From JAEUMY01 sp031394355 (GTDB lineage: Bacteria; Pseudomonadota; Gammaproteobacteria; Burkholderiales; Usitatibacteraceae): a stretch of 32,577 nucleotides of DNA. Position 1 is the first letter of the stretch. Every line of letters begins with the position of its first letter. The notes under the pieces are model-generated. The model was not told the origin of the DNA and ran no database searches. It saw only the letters and a list, made by a program, of their open reading frames with translations. The DNA lies in contig JANNSU010000049.1 of the NCBI GenBank assembly GCA_031394355.1, positions 1 through 32,577 of the forward strand, read 5' to 3'. The translations under genes were made by a program, and so were the position numbers. Positions 1 through 7,875 of the stretch are shown in pieces.

Positions 1-888
1 GGCAATCAAGGCTTTGTGATTGCGGATGGGATGCGGTTCACGCCGGCAGTAGATCAGCCGAGTGGGGGGTCGGGGGTGCATTATGTGCATGCCGATCATT
101 TGGGCACGCCGAGAGCGATTACGAGACCTTGCGATAATGCCGTGGTGTGGAAGTGGGAGACGACGGAACCGTTTGGGAACAGCTTGCCCAACGAGAATCC
201 AACAGGTCTGGGCACGTTCCAGATGAATCTACGACACCCTGGGCAGTACTACGACCAGGAGGTCAACACTTTCTACAACTACTATCGAGACTACGACCCA
301 AGCACTGGTAGGTATCGGCAGAGTGATCCGATTGGGCTGAATGCTGGACTTAATACATTCGCATATGTTGAGAGTAATTCTCTAAGCCAGATTGATCCAT
401 TTGGCTTAAGGAGCGCACCAGCCTTTGACCCCAGGAAGAATGGTGACCAGTATTGGCTGCGATCAAACAACTGCTACAGCTATGCGCTCAATCGCGGCGG
501 TCAAATGGGCAATAAATTGGGTCAAGGGGGAGGACTTGAGCCAGGCCAGCTTTCGGGCAAACCGTTTCAGGATGTTACTTGCGCTGATGTTAAAGCGGCA
601 GCAAAGAGAGACGGTGCAATTGACCCACTACCTGGAGGTGATTGTGGAGGAACCTGTCCTGATGGCCATTACAAGATCAAACTAATCCTTGAACAAGAAA
701 AGAACTTTGTGCTGAACTTCATGGAGGGACGAGATCAACACTGGTTTAGACAAGATAGCGATGGCGGATGGTCGAGTAAGCAAGGTGGTGGCGCTGCACG
801 TCAGCATGGTAGCTCCTGTCCGGGCGTGCCCTACATAGTTGGAAGGAAATACACAATTGATTGCGGAGCTCTATGCGTAAAATACTAG
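1..888 (+). CDS. 3' end of Rhs protein with NlpC/papain-like C-terminal tip (partial)
   Basis: The frame is open from base 1, so this is the end of a longer Rhs gene that begins outside the window; the ATG at 16 is probably internal. The core end is clear: HADHLGTPRAITRP, VWKW, EPFGN, HPGQYYD, YNYYRDYDPSTGRY and QSDPIGL, closing at DPFGL near base 405. The variable tip of about 159 residues follows. It holds NNCYSYAL near its start, a later GHYKIKL, and DQHWFRQDSDGGWSSK. A Cys near the start followed by His residues in this order suggests a papain-like (NlpC/P60-type) cysteine peptidase or amidase; this is inferred from motif layout. Rhs proteins deliver such tips into competing cells through type VI or related secretion. 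The stop overlaps the next gene by 16 bases, the usual toxin-immunity arrangement. Confidence 0.85.
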   Translation, partial: GNQGFVIADGMRFTPAVDQPSGGSGVHYVHADHLGTPRAITRPCDNAVVWKWETTEPFGNSLPNENPTGLGTFQMNLRHPGQYYDQEVNTFYNYYRDYDPSTGRYRQSDPIGLNAGLNTFAYVESNSLSQIDPFGLRSAPAFDPRKNGDQYWLRSNNCYSYALNRGGQMGNKLGQGGGLEPGQLSGKPFQDVTCADVKAAAKRDGAIDPLPGGDCGGTCPDGHYKIKLILEQEKNFVLNFMEGRDQHWFRQDSDGGWSSKQGGGAARQHGSSCPGVPYIVGRKYTIDCGALCVKY

Positions 889-1301
889 CAGTCGTTTTTC
901 TGTTAATTGGAGGCTTCTGCGGAGCAGCAAATTCTTCAGAAGCAACGCTTCCCATCCCAATCGAAATAGATGGAGGGCCTAGTGCGCTTATAGCTTGGCT
1001 GGACACCAACAGGCCGAGCTTTCCAAACGATCATCAACGAGTTGCTTTGGACAAGGAAAAGGAGTTCCTTGTTGTCTATCACGGTCGAGGTTCCATGGCG
1101 ATCTATGTTGACGCATTCGTCTTTGGTTGTACGCCTAGCAACTGCAGCTTGGTGTCCCTGATCCGCCCGCTTGAGGGAAGTGCTAAGTCTAAGGATGAGC
1201 CCAAAGCATACTTTGATAAAAGGGCATCAGAACTTGTGCTTGTATCTGGCAACGGGGTGAAGAGACTAAGAGTCAGTACAGATCGTTGGAGCGGGCGATA
1301 G
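873..1301 (+). CDS. Putative exported immunity protein of Rhs cassette 1
   Basis: A 142-residue protein of unrecognised family. The ATG at 873 is preferred over 861 because it has GGAG at 864-867 and begins a good signal peptide (MRKILAVVFLLIGGFCGAANS). It starts inside the end of the Rhs tip gene, so the two are probably translationally coupled. A small unique gene directly after an Rhs tip is by position the expected immunity protein. The signal peptide implies protection in the periplasm, which agrees with a peptidoglycan- or envelope-directed tip. Two cysteines, in FGCTPSNCS, could form a disulfide. The immunity role is inferred from position and export signal only. Confidence 0.7.
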   Translation: MRKILAVVFLLIGGFCGAANSSEATLPIPIEIDGGPSALIAWLDTNRPSFPNDHQRVALDKEKEFLVVYHGRGSMAIYVDAFVFGCTPSNCSLVSLIRPLEGSAKSKDEPKAYFDKRASELVLVSGNGVKRLRVSTDRWSGR

Positions 1302-1327
1302 GTGCGCAATAATTCAACTGCGGCAGT

Positions 1328-2020
1328 TATGCCGATCATCTGGGCACGCCACGTGCCATCACCCGACCGTCTGACAACCAACTCGTTTGGAAGTGGGACA
1401 ACTCGGAGCCGTTCGGCAACAACGCCGCGAATGAAAACCCTTCAGGCCTTGGGCAGTTTGTTTTTAACGTGCGGTTTCCGGGGCAGTACTACGATAGCGA
1501 GACGGGGCTGAGCCAGAACTGGCATCGGGACTATGATCCTGGCACAGGTCGATACAGACAGAGTGACCCAATTGGGTTGGAAGGTGGCATCAATACCTTT
1601 GCCTATTCCGGGAGCAATCCACTCTCCAATACTGATCGAAACGGGCTCGACTATTGGGTCGAAGGTTCAGTCAGAGGAGAAGGAGGGTATCCGTTTCACC
1701 GAAGCGTCTGCGTTGGTCAGTACAACGGAGTTAGAAAATGTATTAGCTTTGGTGTTGCTGAGGAGGATTGCTATTTTGGCTGCAAGGGAGAGGTCTACAA
1801 CGATACCTCTGCGGCTGGCCCGCTGATATATGGCAAGTACACCTACTGGTATCGGTACTCAAGTGCGGAGACTGATGCAAAGATATCTAAAGAGTTTGAT
1901 AGCCTGGTGGGCACCAAAGGCTTGTATTGGCTGATTGGCAATAGCTGCCGTAATTTCTCGGGACGCGTTTTCGCAGACTTGACCAAGAAATATCGTGGTG
2001 AAGCTAAGAAAAAGCCATAG
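1328..2020 (+). CDS. Orphan Rhs cassette 2, permuted papain-like tip, no start codon
   Basis: The Rhs core frame (YADHLGTPRAITRPSDNQLVWKW ... RYRQSDPIGL) begins here, 27 bases after the previous immunity gene. An in-frame stop at 1310-1312 and no ATG mean it is not an independent gene; the first usable start is an internal GTG at 1469. Such orphan tips are normally silent and are expressed only after recombination onto an upstream rhs gene. The tip, about 123 residues after TDRNGL, has FHRSVCVGQ near its start and YWLIGNSCRNFS near its end. His first and Cys late is the order of permuted papain-like (LRAT/YycO-like) hydrolases. That assignment is inferred from motif order, and no exact family is recognised. 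Confidence 0.65.
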   Translation, partial: YADHLGTPRAITRPSDNQLVWKWDNSEPFGNNAANENPSGLGQFVFNVRFPGQYYDSETGLSQNWHRDYDPGTGRYRQSDPIGLEGGINTFAYSGSNPLSNTDRNGLDYWVEGSVRGEGGYPFHRSVCVGQYNGVRKCISFGVAEEDCYFGCKGEVYNDTSAAGPLIYGKYTYWYRYSSAETDAKISKEFDSLVGTKGLYWLIGNSCRNFSGRVFADLTKKYRGEAKKKP

Positions 2021-2032
2021 GAGATGTTGCCA

Positions 2033-2308
2033 ATGAAACGATTTGCCGGATTGTTTGCATTGCTTGTGCTCATTCACTTTGTGGCGACTTGGGTTTGCTT
2101 CACGAAATCCGCTGTGATCAAGCCGGGGCCGTACACGCATGCATGGGGCCAGGCGGCTGAGATTTTGGCAATACCTTTCGTCTATCTTGAGGTCGGAACT
2201 GAATCTGATTTTCTTCTGGCTTTCATGATTGGCAACAGCATTCTTTGGGCAGCGCTGTTAACAGCCGTGGTGATGCTTGCCATTCGCTTTAGAAGTCCAA
2301 AGAATTAA
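2033..2308 (+). CDS. Putative membrane immunity protein of Rhs cassette 2
   Basis: A 91-residue membrane protein with hydrophobic segments at about residues 5-20 (LFALLVLIHFVATW), 40-52 and 62-82 (FMIGNSILWAALLTAVVMLAI). The ATG at 2033 is chosen over 2024 because the AGGAG at 2019-2023 abuts the earlier ATG but is well spaced for this one. It follows the cassette 2 stop by 12 bases. Its stop codon lies directly against the start of cassette 3 homology (bases 2307-2310), so no spacer separates one toxin-immunity unit from the next. The immunity function is inferred from position; the family is not recognised. Confidence 0.65.
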   Translation: MKRFAGLFALLVLIHFVATWVCFTKSAVIKPGPYTHAWGQAAEILAIPFVYLEVGTESDFLLAFMIGNSILWAALLTAVVMLAIRFRSPKN

Positions 2309-3017
2309 TGCCGATCATCTGGGCACGCCGAGAGCGATCACGAGACCGAGTGACAATCAGGTTGTTTGGAAGTGGGATAGCACTGAGCCGTTCGGGAACA
2401 ACGCCGCGAATGAAAACCCATCTGGACTTGGTGCCTTCCCGTACAACCTGCGCCATCCTGGTCAGTACGCTGATGCGGAGACGGGGACCTTCTACAACTA
2501 CTTCAGGGACTACGACCCTTCAACAGGTCGATATAGGCAGAGCGATCCGATTGGGTTGGATGATGGCCCCAATACCTATGCATACGTTGGCAGCGATCCG
2601 CTTGCATTGAATGACCCGTTGGGCCTTAAATCTCAACCTGCGATGGAGCCTGGGCAGTCGTACAAATGGGAACCATCTAGAGATGACATCCTTCCTGAGC
2701 ACCGAGACATGCAGTGTGAACTTATATGTGTCACGCTCAAGATGGCTATCGGCTTCGGTGTAGGTGAGGGATTTGGCAATGCCAGTCTAGAAATGCGGAA
2801 GCCGCATGTTGGTGGCCAAGCAGGAAAAAAGGTTGGGAGAGTAATTCGCCAAGCTAAGGGCTTTCTGAACATTCCGCCTGTTGCACTTTTCAATTTGAAG
2901 CTGGCGATGGAGTGGTGTCAGAACCGCTGTCTGAAGCCATCGACTTGTGCTGTCCCATTTAATGATCCGAACAACATGAACTCTCCAAAAATTGCCCCAT
3001 TGAACTTTGGGAGGTAG
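2277..3017 (+). CDS. Orphan Rhs cassette 3, unknown Cys-containing tip
   Basis: Homology to the Rhs core starts at base 2307 (NADHLGTPRAITRPSDNQVVWKW) and runs through RYRQSDPIGL to NDPLGL. The frame can open at a weak TTG at 2277 inside the preceding immunity gene, but no convincing ribosome site is present, so it is probably a silent orphan. The tip is about 129 residues. It has a Cys pair in MQCELICVTLKMA, a glycine-rich GFGVGEGFGN, a basic stretch GKKVGRVIRQAK and a second Cys pair in WCQNRCLK. No catalytic motif is recognised, so its activity is unknown. The amphipathic Ala/Gly segment together with a membrane-type partner gene would fit a membrane-active tip, but that is only a guess. 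Confidence 0.65.
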   Translation: MPFALEVQRINADHLGTPRAITRPSDNQVVWKWDSTEPFGNNAANENPSGLGAFPYNLRHPGQYADAETGTFYNYFRDYDPSTGRYRQSDPIGLDDGPNTYAYVGSDPLALNDPLGLKSQPAMEPGQSYKWEPSRDDILPEHRDMQCELICVTLKMAIGFGVGEGFGNASLEMRKPHVGGQAGKKVGRVIRQAKGFLNIPPVALFNLKLAMEWCQNRCLKPSTCAVPFNDPNNMNSPKIAPLNFGR

Positions 3018-3019
3018 TC

Positions 3020-3190
3020 ATGAGGCTAAGGACGATTGCAGTCAACCTTTGGATTGGATCTGTTGTTTTGGCGATGATTGGGTTTTATGGAGCAGCAGGA
3101 ATTTGGTCGTTTGTCTGCTTGGGATACGTTGCGGCCTCTTTGGTGCTGCTGCTATTTCTTGCTGGGCAATCGAAGGGGCCGGGGGAATAG
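3020..3190 (+). CDS. Small two-segment membrane protein, putative immunity of Rhs cassette 3
   Basis: A 56-residue open frame beginning MRLRTIAVNLW and ending SKGPGE. GGGAGG at 3009-3014 sits six bases before the ATG. Two hydrophobic segments are visible at about residues 7-28 (IAVNLWIGSVVLAMIGF) and 32-49 (CLGYVAASLVLLLFLAG), separated by a short loop. It starts two bases after the tip stop codon. Size, spacing and position match a membrane immunity protein against an envelope-acting tip. No known family is recognised. Confidence 0.6.
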   Translation: MRLRTIAVNLWIGSVVLAMIGFYGAAGIWSFVCLGYVAASLVLLLFLAGQSKGPGE

Positions 3191-3237
3191 CGAATCTAAG
3201 GGGCCAGCGTGAGTTGTTTCGCGACATCCTTGCCCCT

Positions 3238-3249
3238 GCGAATATTCGC
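3238..3249. repeat. GCGAATATTCGC palindrome, intergenic
   Basis: An exact copy, flanked T and A as in the 14-base form TGCGAATATTCGCA. It lies between the cassette 3 immunity gene and the element terminator, in sequence that is repeated in altered form near 13259-13296. Confidence 0.9.
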
Positions 3250-3285
3250 ACTGATCTCTTGATGTAAAAAAGAGAAGCACCCCCA

Positions 3286-3308
3286 CAACGCCCGCTTTGC
3301 GGGCGTTG
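3286..3308. terminator. Bidirectional terminator hairpin
   Basis: CAACGCCCGC, loop TTT, GCGGGCGTTG: a perfect 10-bp GC-rich stem. On the minus strand it is followed within about 15 bases by a T run (from AAAAAAGAGAAG at 3265-3277); on the plus strand only CTCTTTA follows. It separates the Rhs array (plus) from the minus-strand 305-residue gene that converges on it. The same hairpin recurs at 13337-13359. Confidence 0.8.
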
Positions 3309-3312
3309 CTCT

Positions 3313-3322
3313 TTAGCCGCTG
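3313..3322 (+). repeat. TTAGCCGCTG motif, copy 1
   Basis: An exact 10-mer just outside the 3' end of the 305-residue gene, at the left side of the mobile element. It is one of five copies confined to the element. Confidence 0.5.
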
Positions 3323-3337
3323 TCTTGCGCTGGCTGG

Positions 3338-4255
3338 CTATTCTTGGTCTGACTCCGGCGAGAACAGCTTCTGCTGCCTTGGCCCGCTCTCGTGTCGATG
3401 CACCTTGACGATGCCATGCTCGGCTTTGAGGTCCGCGCCTTCCACCCACTGCCGGGTTTCCAGCGTCACATGCAGAAAGTCCCCCTTGCGAAAGGCCTCG
3501 CCTTGCTGCACGGCGCGCACGAAGGCCGGGTCCTGGATGGACACGAACAGATTGCGGCTGCCATCGGTCACCCGCCACTTGTTGCCTTCCTGGAACGATG
3601 GCGCCACGATCATCAGCCGGGTGTCGCTGGTGCTGGTCGTCTCGCCTTCGTGCTCGGTTGGCGCATCGAAGTAGCCGACCTCGTCCTGCTTGGCCTCGAA
3701 GGTCTCCTTGTTCCGGTGCCGAATCTTGAAATCGGTGATGCCCTGCTTGCGTAATGGCCGCATCACCTGCTCGATGGCCTTGCGCACGCGCGAATTGTTG
3801 AACAGCAACCACACCCGCTTATCGACCTCGATCGGCTCGTCGCCTTCGAAAGTCACCTTGACCCGTTCAGTGCGCTCGATCGTGACCACCGTCGGTTTGC
3901 GGCCCTTGCCGCGTTTGATCAGCTGAAAGACTCCCCCCGCCAAGCCGACCACGCCGGCGATCCCGACAATCTGGAATAGGTTGGCGAAGGCGGTGGCATC
4001 CTGGCCCGAGAACAGGCCGACGAATTGCTGGTAGAGCTTGGCGATTTCGAGATGGACCTCGAACGATCCCTTCTCGAAGCCGGCGCGCACCCGGAGCGTG
4101 ATGCCGTCCTTTTGCTCCGGCACCAGGCGGCTGGCTTCGTCGACCAGGTCAGCAAAGGCCAGCAAGGCTGGTGCCAACTCCTTGGCGTCGATGGTGCCGT
4201 CGGCCAGGGCGTCGCCATCGTAGACGATGCTGAAATGCGTTTCCTCCTCTGCCAT
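3338..4255 (-). CDS. Hypothetical 305-residue element protein
   Basis: No family is recognised with certainty. The ATG is preceded by AGGGA at good spacing and begins MAEEETHFSIVYDGDALADGTIDAKELAPALLAFADLVDEA, a conserved-looking N-terminal unit. A single hydrophobic segment lies at about residues 96-112 (VGIAGVVGLAGGVFQLI). It is followed by a basic stretch (KRGKGRKP) and a mostly charged C-terminal half with beta-type patterning (KWRVTDGSRNLFVSI, FLHVTLETRQWVEG). It lies 62 bases downstream of the XRE repressor gene on the same strand and ends near the bidirectional terminator, so the two probably share a transcript. A membrane-anchored accessory of the element is possible. The partial second copy of the element near 13350 lacks this gene. 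Confidence 0.7.
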   Translation of the reverse strand: MAEEETHFSIVYDGDALADGTIDAKELAPALLAFADLVDEASRLVPEQKDGITLRVRAGFEKGSFEVHLEIAKLYQQFVGLFSGQDATAFANLFQIVGIAGVVGLAGGVFQLIKRGKGRKPTVVTIERTERVKVTFEGDEPIEVDKRVWLLFNNSRVRKAIEQVMRPLRKQGITDFKIRHRNKETFEAKQDEVGYFDAPTEHEGETTSTSDTRLMIVAPSFQEGNKWRVTDGSRNLFVSIQDPAFVRAVQQGEAFRKGDFLHVTLETRQWVEGADLKAEHGIVKVHRHESGPRQQKLFSPESDQE

Positions 4256-4317
4256 CGCATTCCCTTCGCTTGTTGTTAGTCTGGCTATACGCTTTGCTGG
4301 CTGGCCGCGTTGCGCGG

Positions 4318-4704
4318 TCAGCGTCCCTGCTGGGCCAGCACCGTATCGAGCATCTTCATCACGAACTGCTGCTGGGTTCGCGGAAGCTGGCTGATGCGCT
4401 CCATATGCTGCGCCAGTTTCGGCGCGGGTCCGCGCTTCGCGGCGCGCTTGGCCTGATACCCGATCAGTTCATCAATCTCCACCGCCAGCAATCCGGCCAG
4501 TGTCGGCAACATCGACGCCGGCACGCGCAGGCGCGCCCCTTCGTAATGGGCCAGGGTCTGCTGCGCGATGCCGAGTGCTTCGGCCAATTGTTGCTGCGTC
4601 AGGTTGCGCTCTTTACGCAGGGTGGCGATGCGCTGGCCCAGCGCCACAAAAAAAGCCTTGTCGTCGGAGGTCATGGGCGATGCCGCAGTCAATGTGATGG
4701 TCAT
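4318..4704 (-). CDS. XRE-family HTH repressor of the mobile element
   Basis: A 128-residue protein with a lambda-Cro/XRE helix-turn-helix (LGQRIATLRKERNLTQQQLAEALGIAQQTLAHYEGARLRVP) and a C-terminal tail (RISQLPRTQQQFVMKMLDTVLAQQGR) likely used for dimerisation. The start MTITLTAASP at 4704 has AGAGG seven bases upstream. The upstream ATG at 4740 abuts the operator palindrome and has no ribosome site, so it is not preferred. The gene diverges from the primase gene with a perfect palindrome at 4741-4757 in the short intergenic region. The natural reading is an autoregulated repressor that also controls primase and recombinase expression, like a lysogeny switch. A truncated copy of its last 38 codons lies at 13395-13509. 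Confidence 0.85.
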   Translation of the reverse strand: MTITLTAASPMTSDDKAFFVALGQRIATLRKERNLTQQQLAEALGIAQQTLAHYEGARLRVPASMLPTLAGLLAVEIDELIGYQAKRAAKRGPAPKLAQHMERISQLPRTQQQFVMKMLDTVLAQQGR

Positions 4705-4740
4705 CACCGTACCTCTAACTGTGAAGGGTGGAGTTGACAT

Positions 4741-4757
4741 TACTCTACATTAGAGTA
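4741..4757. promoter_or_regulatory. Putative XRE operator palindrome
   Basis: TACTCTA CAT TAGAGTA, a perfect 7-bp inverted repeat with a 3-base centre, lies between the divergent repressor and primase genes. A consensus TTGACA at 4734-4739 directly precedes it on the plus strand, although no good -10 follows. On the minus strand, weak TTGCAG and TAATGT boxes with 17-bp spacing flank the palindrome. Binding by the XRE protein is inferred from the arrangement. Confidence 0.6.
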
Positions 4758-4818
4758 CTCTGCAACCGAGTTATTTTGTTCAAAACCCCCTTGACAGGTT
4801 TTTAGCCGGAGGCAAAAA

Positions 4819-7800
4819 ATGGCGCGCATCCCCGAGAGCGAGATCGAGCGGCTAAAGCAGGAAATCTCCGTGGAGCGGCTGGTCGAGTCCTCGGGTGTGG
4901 CGCTCAAGAAATCCGGCAAGGACTGGCTCGGCAAATGTCCCTTCCATGACGACGGCGAACCCAGCCTGGTGGTGACGCCATCCAAAAATCTCTGGCACTG
5001 CTTCGGCTGTTCTCTCGGCGGCGGGCCGATTGACTGGGTGATGAAGAAAAACGGTGTCAGCTTCCGCCACGCCGTCGAGTTGCTCAAGGAAGGCGTTTCT
5101 TCCTTAGCCGCTGATGGCGGCGTCGTGAAGCGTGCCTCCGTGCGCGCGCTGGAGGCGCCCGTCGCCTTCGACGCCGACGATGCCGCGCTGCTGCACCAGG
5201 TCATGGATTACTACCACCAGACCTTGAAGCAATCGCCCGAGGCGCTCGCCTACCTGGCATCCCGTGGCCTCGATCATCCCGACCTCATCGACACCTTCCA
5301 GCTCGGCTACGCCAATCGCACGCTCGGTCTTCGTCTCCCGGAAAAGAACCGCATCGCGGGCGGCGACATCCGCCGCCACCTGCAAAAGATCGGCATCTAT
5401 CGCGATACCGGCCACGAGCGCTACAACGGTTCTCTTGTCGTCCCCGTGTTCGATAGCCAGGGCGGCATCACCGAACTCTATGGCAGGAAGATTCGCGACG
5501 ACCTTCGCCCTGGCACGGCCAAGCACCTGTATCTGCCGGAAGAGTGTCGCGCCGGTGGCCGTGGCGTGTGGAACCTGGCGGCACTCCAATCCTCGCGCGA
5601 GATCATCCTCTGCGAAGCCCTGATCGACGCGATGGCGTTCTGGTGCGCCGGGTATCGCAATGTCACTGCCAGTTACGGCACCAACGGATTTACTGATGAC
5701 TTGCTGGCCGCGATGAGGGAACACGGCACCGAGCGCGTCCTCATCGCCTACGACCGCGACGATGCCGGCGACGCCGCCGCGCAAAAAGTGGCTGAAGTGC
5801 TGATGGCCGCCGGCATCGAGTGCTGGCGCATTCAATTCCCGCACGGCATGGACGCCTGCGAATATTCGCTGAAGGTCACACCGGCGAACAAGTCGCTGGG
5901 CGTCGTCATTCGCAAGGCTGTTTGGTTAGGCAAGGGGGCAGCGCCGTCCCTGGATGCTGTCGCGATCACTGAACACGTCAGCGATCCCGTGACGGTCGAA
6001 TCCGCTTCTCCCTTAGCCGCTGAAGAAGTGTTGCAGCGCGAGCCGTTGCCCGCGTCACCTGTCCCACCCGCGCCGACCGATGAAACACCGGCAACCGTCA
6101 CCGACAACGAAGTCACACTGCAATTCGGTGAGCGCCGCTGGCGTGTGCGCGGCCTGGCCAAGAACCTCAGCTACGACGTGTTGAAGGTCAACGTGATGGT
6201 GAGCAGCGGGGATCGCTTCCACGTCGACACCATCGACTGCTACGCCGCCAAAGCCCGCGCTGGTTTCGTCACGCAAGCGGCCGTTGAAGTGCAGATCAAA
6301 GAGGACGTTCTCAAGACCGATCTAGGCCGCGTCTTGCTGAAGCTGGAGCAGTTGCAGGACGAGACGATCAAGCGGACGCTGGAGCCTAAGACCCCGGTAG
6401 CGGTCGAGATGGACGAGGCCGACCGCGCGGCCGCCTTGGCGCTGCTGCGCGACCCTGACCTTACCCTGCGAATATTCGCTGACTTCGCCGCGTGTGGTGT
6501 GGTGGGTGAAGAGACCAACAAACTCGTTGGCTACCTGGCTGCAGTGAGCCGCAAGCTCGATAGGCCGCTCGCCGTCGTGCTGCAATCGTCCAGCGCCGCT
6601 GGCAAATCAAGTTTGATGGAAGCGGTCCTCGCCTTCATGCCCGAGGAGGAGCGCGTGAAGTACAGCGCCATGACGGGGCAGAGCTTGTTCTACATGGGCG
6701 AGACGAATCTGAAGAACAAGATTCTCGCCATCGTGGAAGAGGAAGGTGCCAGCAAGGCGAGCTATGCGCTGAAGCTCTTGCAGAGCGAAGGTGAGCTCAC
6801 GATTGCATCGACAGGCAAAGACCCGACGACGGGCAACCTGGTGACGCAGGAATATCGCGTCGAAGGGCCGGTGATGATCTTCCTCACCACCACCGCGATT
6901 GAGATCGATGAAGAATTGATGAATCGCTGTCTCGTCTTGAGTGTGGACGAAGGCCGTGAACAAACGGAAGCGATCCACCGCCTGCAACGCACCAGACGCA
7001 CCCTGCAAGGCTTGCTGGCCCGCCAGGATAGGCAACACCTCATCGGCCTGCACCAGAACGCCCAGCGGCTGCTAAAACCGCTGGCCGTGGTGAATCCCTT
7101 TGCCGATCAACTGACGTTCCTCTCCGACAAGACCCGCACCCGCCGCGATCACGAAAAGTACCTCACCCTGATCGACACCATTGCGCTGCTGCATCAGTAC
7201 CAACGCGACGTGCGGACCACCACGCACCAGGGCCGGGTCATCGAGTACATCGAAGTCACGCTCGCCGACATCGAGCAGGCCAACCGTCTTGCGCATGATG
7301 TGCTGGGCAGGAGTCTCGATGAACTGCCGCCGCAGACGCGAAGGCTCCTGGGCGAAGTGGTGCAACTTGTGCGCAGCCGCGCGACGGCGGAAGCGACACA
7401 CTCTGCGAATATTCGCATCACGCGCAAGGCCATCCGCGATGCCTCTGGTTGGAATGACACGCAACTGCGCGTGCATCTGGACCGGCTCGTTGACATGGAA
7501 TATCTCACCGCGCATCGCGACGGCGCCGGTGGCCGCTTCGTCTACGAGTTGGTGTACGACGGCGATGGCGGGGCGGCACCGCACCTGTCCGGCCTGATTG
7601 ATACGGCTACGATCAACAAAGTCGCGGGGGTAAAAGGTGAAGTCGCGGGGCCAGCTCACGAAGTCGCGCCCCGTTCGCGGGGCGATAGCGGCCCGATAGC
7701 GGGGGGGGCGCGGCCCGCTGAAAAGCCCGCGAATCCAAGCCCTGCAACGGATTCCGCAGAGTCCACCGCCGCGAAGCCAAAAACGCATGTCTCTAGAGGA

Positions 7801-7869
7801 AACGGCAAAACACAGTCGTACCCACAGGCCGTAGGCGTACTCCCTTTAGCCGCCGCAGCCGCGGAGTGA
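4819..7869 (+). CDS. CHC2 zinc-finger / Toprim primase fused to a P-loop helicase-like domain
   Basis: A 1016-residue replication protein. The CHC2 zinc finger is C40-x2-H43-x17-C61-x2-C64. A Toprim fold lies at about residues 260-330, with CEALID and YDRDDAGD as its acidic motifs. A linker domain covers about 430-530. An ATPase-type domain has Walker A SSSAAGKSSL near 590, an acidic Walker B-like LAIVEEEG near 635 and TTTAIEIDEELMNRC near 695. A winged-helix region (RITRKAIRDASGWNDTQLRVHLDRL) starts near 865, and the tail is low-complexity. GGAGG at 4808-4812 serves the ATG. This resembles DnaG-like primases joined to a helicase domain, as in phage satellites and plasmid-like elements, and suggests that the element replicates itself. 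It is co-directional with the recombinase seven bases downstream and contains three copies of GCGAATATTCGC. Confidence 0.88.
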   Translation: MARIPESEIERLKQEISVERLVESSGVALKKSGKDWLGKCPFHDDGEPSLVVTPSKNLWHCFGCSLGGGPIDWVMKKNGVSFRHAVELLKEGVSSLAADGGVVKRASVRALEAPVAFDADDAALLHQVMDYYHQTLKQSPEALAYLASRGLDHPDLIDTFQLGYANRTLGLRLPEKNRIAGGDIRRHLQKIGIYRDTGHERYNGSLVVPVFDSQGGITELYGRKIRDDLRPGTAKHLYLPEECRAGGRGVWNLAALQSSREIILCEALIDAMAFWCAGYRNVTASYGTNGFTDDLLAAMREHGTERVLIAYDRDDAGDAAAQKVAEVLMAAGIECWRIQFPHGMDACEYSLKVTPANKSLGVVIRKAVWLGKGAAPSLDAVAITEHVSDPVTVESASPLAAEEVLQREPLPASPVPPAPTDETPATVTDNEVTLQFGERRWRVRGLAKNLSYDVLKVNVMVSSGDRFHVDTIDCYAAKARAGFVTQAAVEVQIKEDVLKTDLGRVLLKLEQLQDETIKRTLEPKTPVAVEMDEADRAAALALLRDPDLTLRIFADFAACGVVGEETNKLVGYLAAVSRKLDRPLAVVLQSSSAAGKSSLMEAVLAFMPEEERVKYSAMTGQSLFYMGETNLKNKILAIVEEEGASKASYALKLLQSEGELTIASTGKDPTTGNLVTQEYRVEGPVMIFLTTTAIEIDEELMNRCLVLSVDEGREQTEAIHRLQRTRRTLQGLLARQDRQHLIGLHQNAQRLLKPLAVVNPFADQLTFLSDKTRTRRDHEKYLTLIDTIALLHQYQRDVRTTTHQGRVIEYIEVTLADIEQANRLAHDVLGRSLDELPPQTRRLLGEVVQLVRSRATAEATHSANIRITRKAIRDASGWNDTQLRVHLDRLVDMEYLTAHRDGAGGRFVYELVYDGDGGAAPHLSGLIDTATINKVAGVKGEVAGPAHEVAPRSRGDSGPIAGGARPAEKPANPSPATDSAESTAAKPKTHVSRGNGKTQSYPQAVGVLPLAAAAAE
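5104..5113 (+). repeat. TTAGCCGCTG motif, copy 2
   Basis: An exact copy inside the primase gene, read in frame as part of SSLAADGG. It sits in the linker between the zinc finger and the catalytic core. Confidence 0.5.
5858..5869. repeat. GCGAATATTCGC palindrome in primase gene (EYS phase)
   Basis: An exact copy, read in frame as C-E-Y-S (residues in ACEYSLKV), just after the Toprim domain. Confidence 0.9.
6013..6022 (+). repeat. TTAGCCGCTG motif, copy 3
   Basis: An exact copy in the primase gene, read in frame as SPLAAEE. It lies in the low-complexity linker before the helicase-like half. Confidence 0.5.
6468..6479. repeat. GCGAATATTCGC palindrome in primase gene (RIFA phase)
   Basis: An exact copy, read in the third phase as R-I-F-A (LRIFADF). 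This phase uses CGA and ATA codons, which are unexpected in this GC-rich gene. Confidence 0.9.
7405..7416. repeat. GCGAATATTCGC palindrome in primase gene (ANIR phase)
   Basis: An exact copy with T and A flanks, read as A-N-I-R (SANIRITR) at the start of the winged-helix region. Confidence 0.9.
7846..7855 (+). repeat. TTAGCCGCTG-like motif, copy 4 (one mismatch)
   Basis: TTAGCCGCCG near the stop codon of the primase gene, read as LPLAAAAAE. Confidence 0.4.
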
Positions 7870-7875
7870 TGCGCG

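Noticed and set aside
2308..2610. A 100-codon frame starting with the ATG of ATGCCGATCATCT in cassette 3
   Set aside because: It is an out-of-frame shadow of the conserved Rhs core, and its product has low-complexity Arg/Thr/Ser composition.
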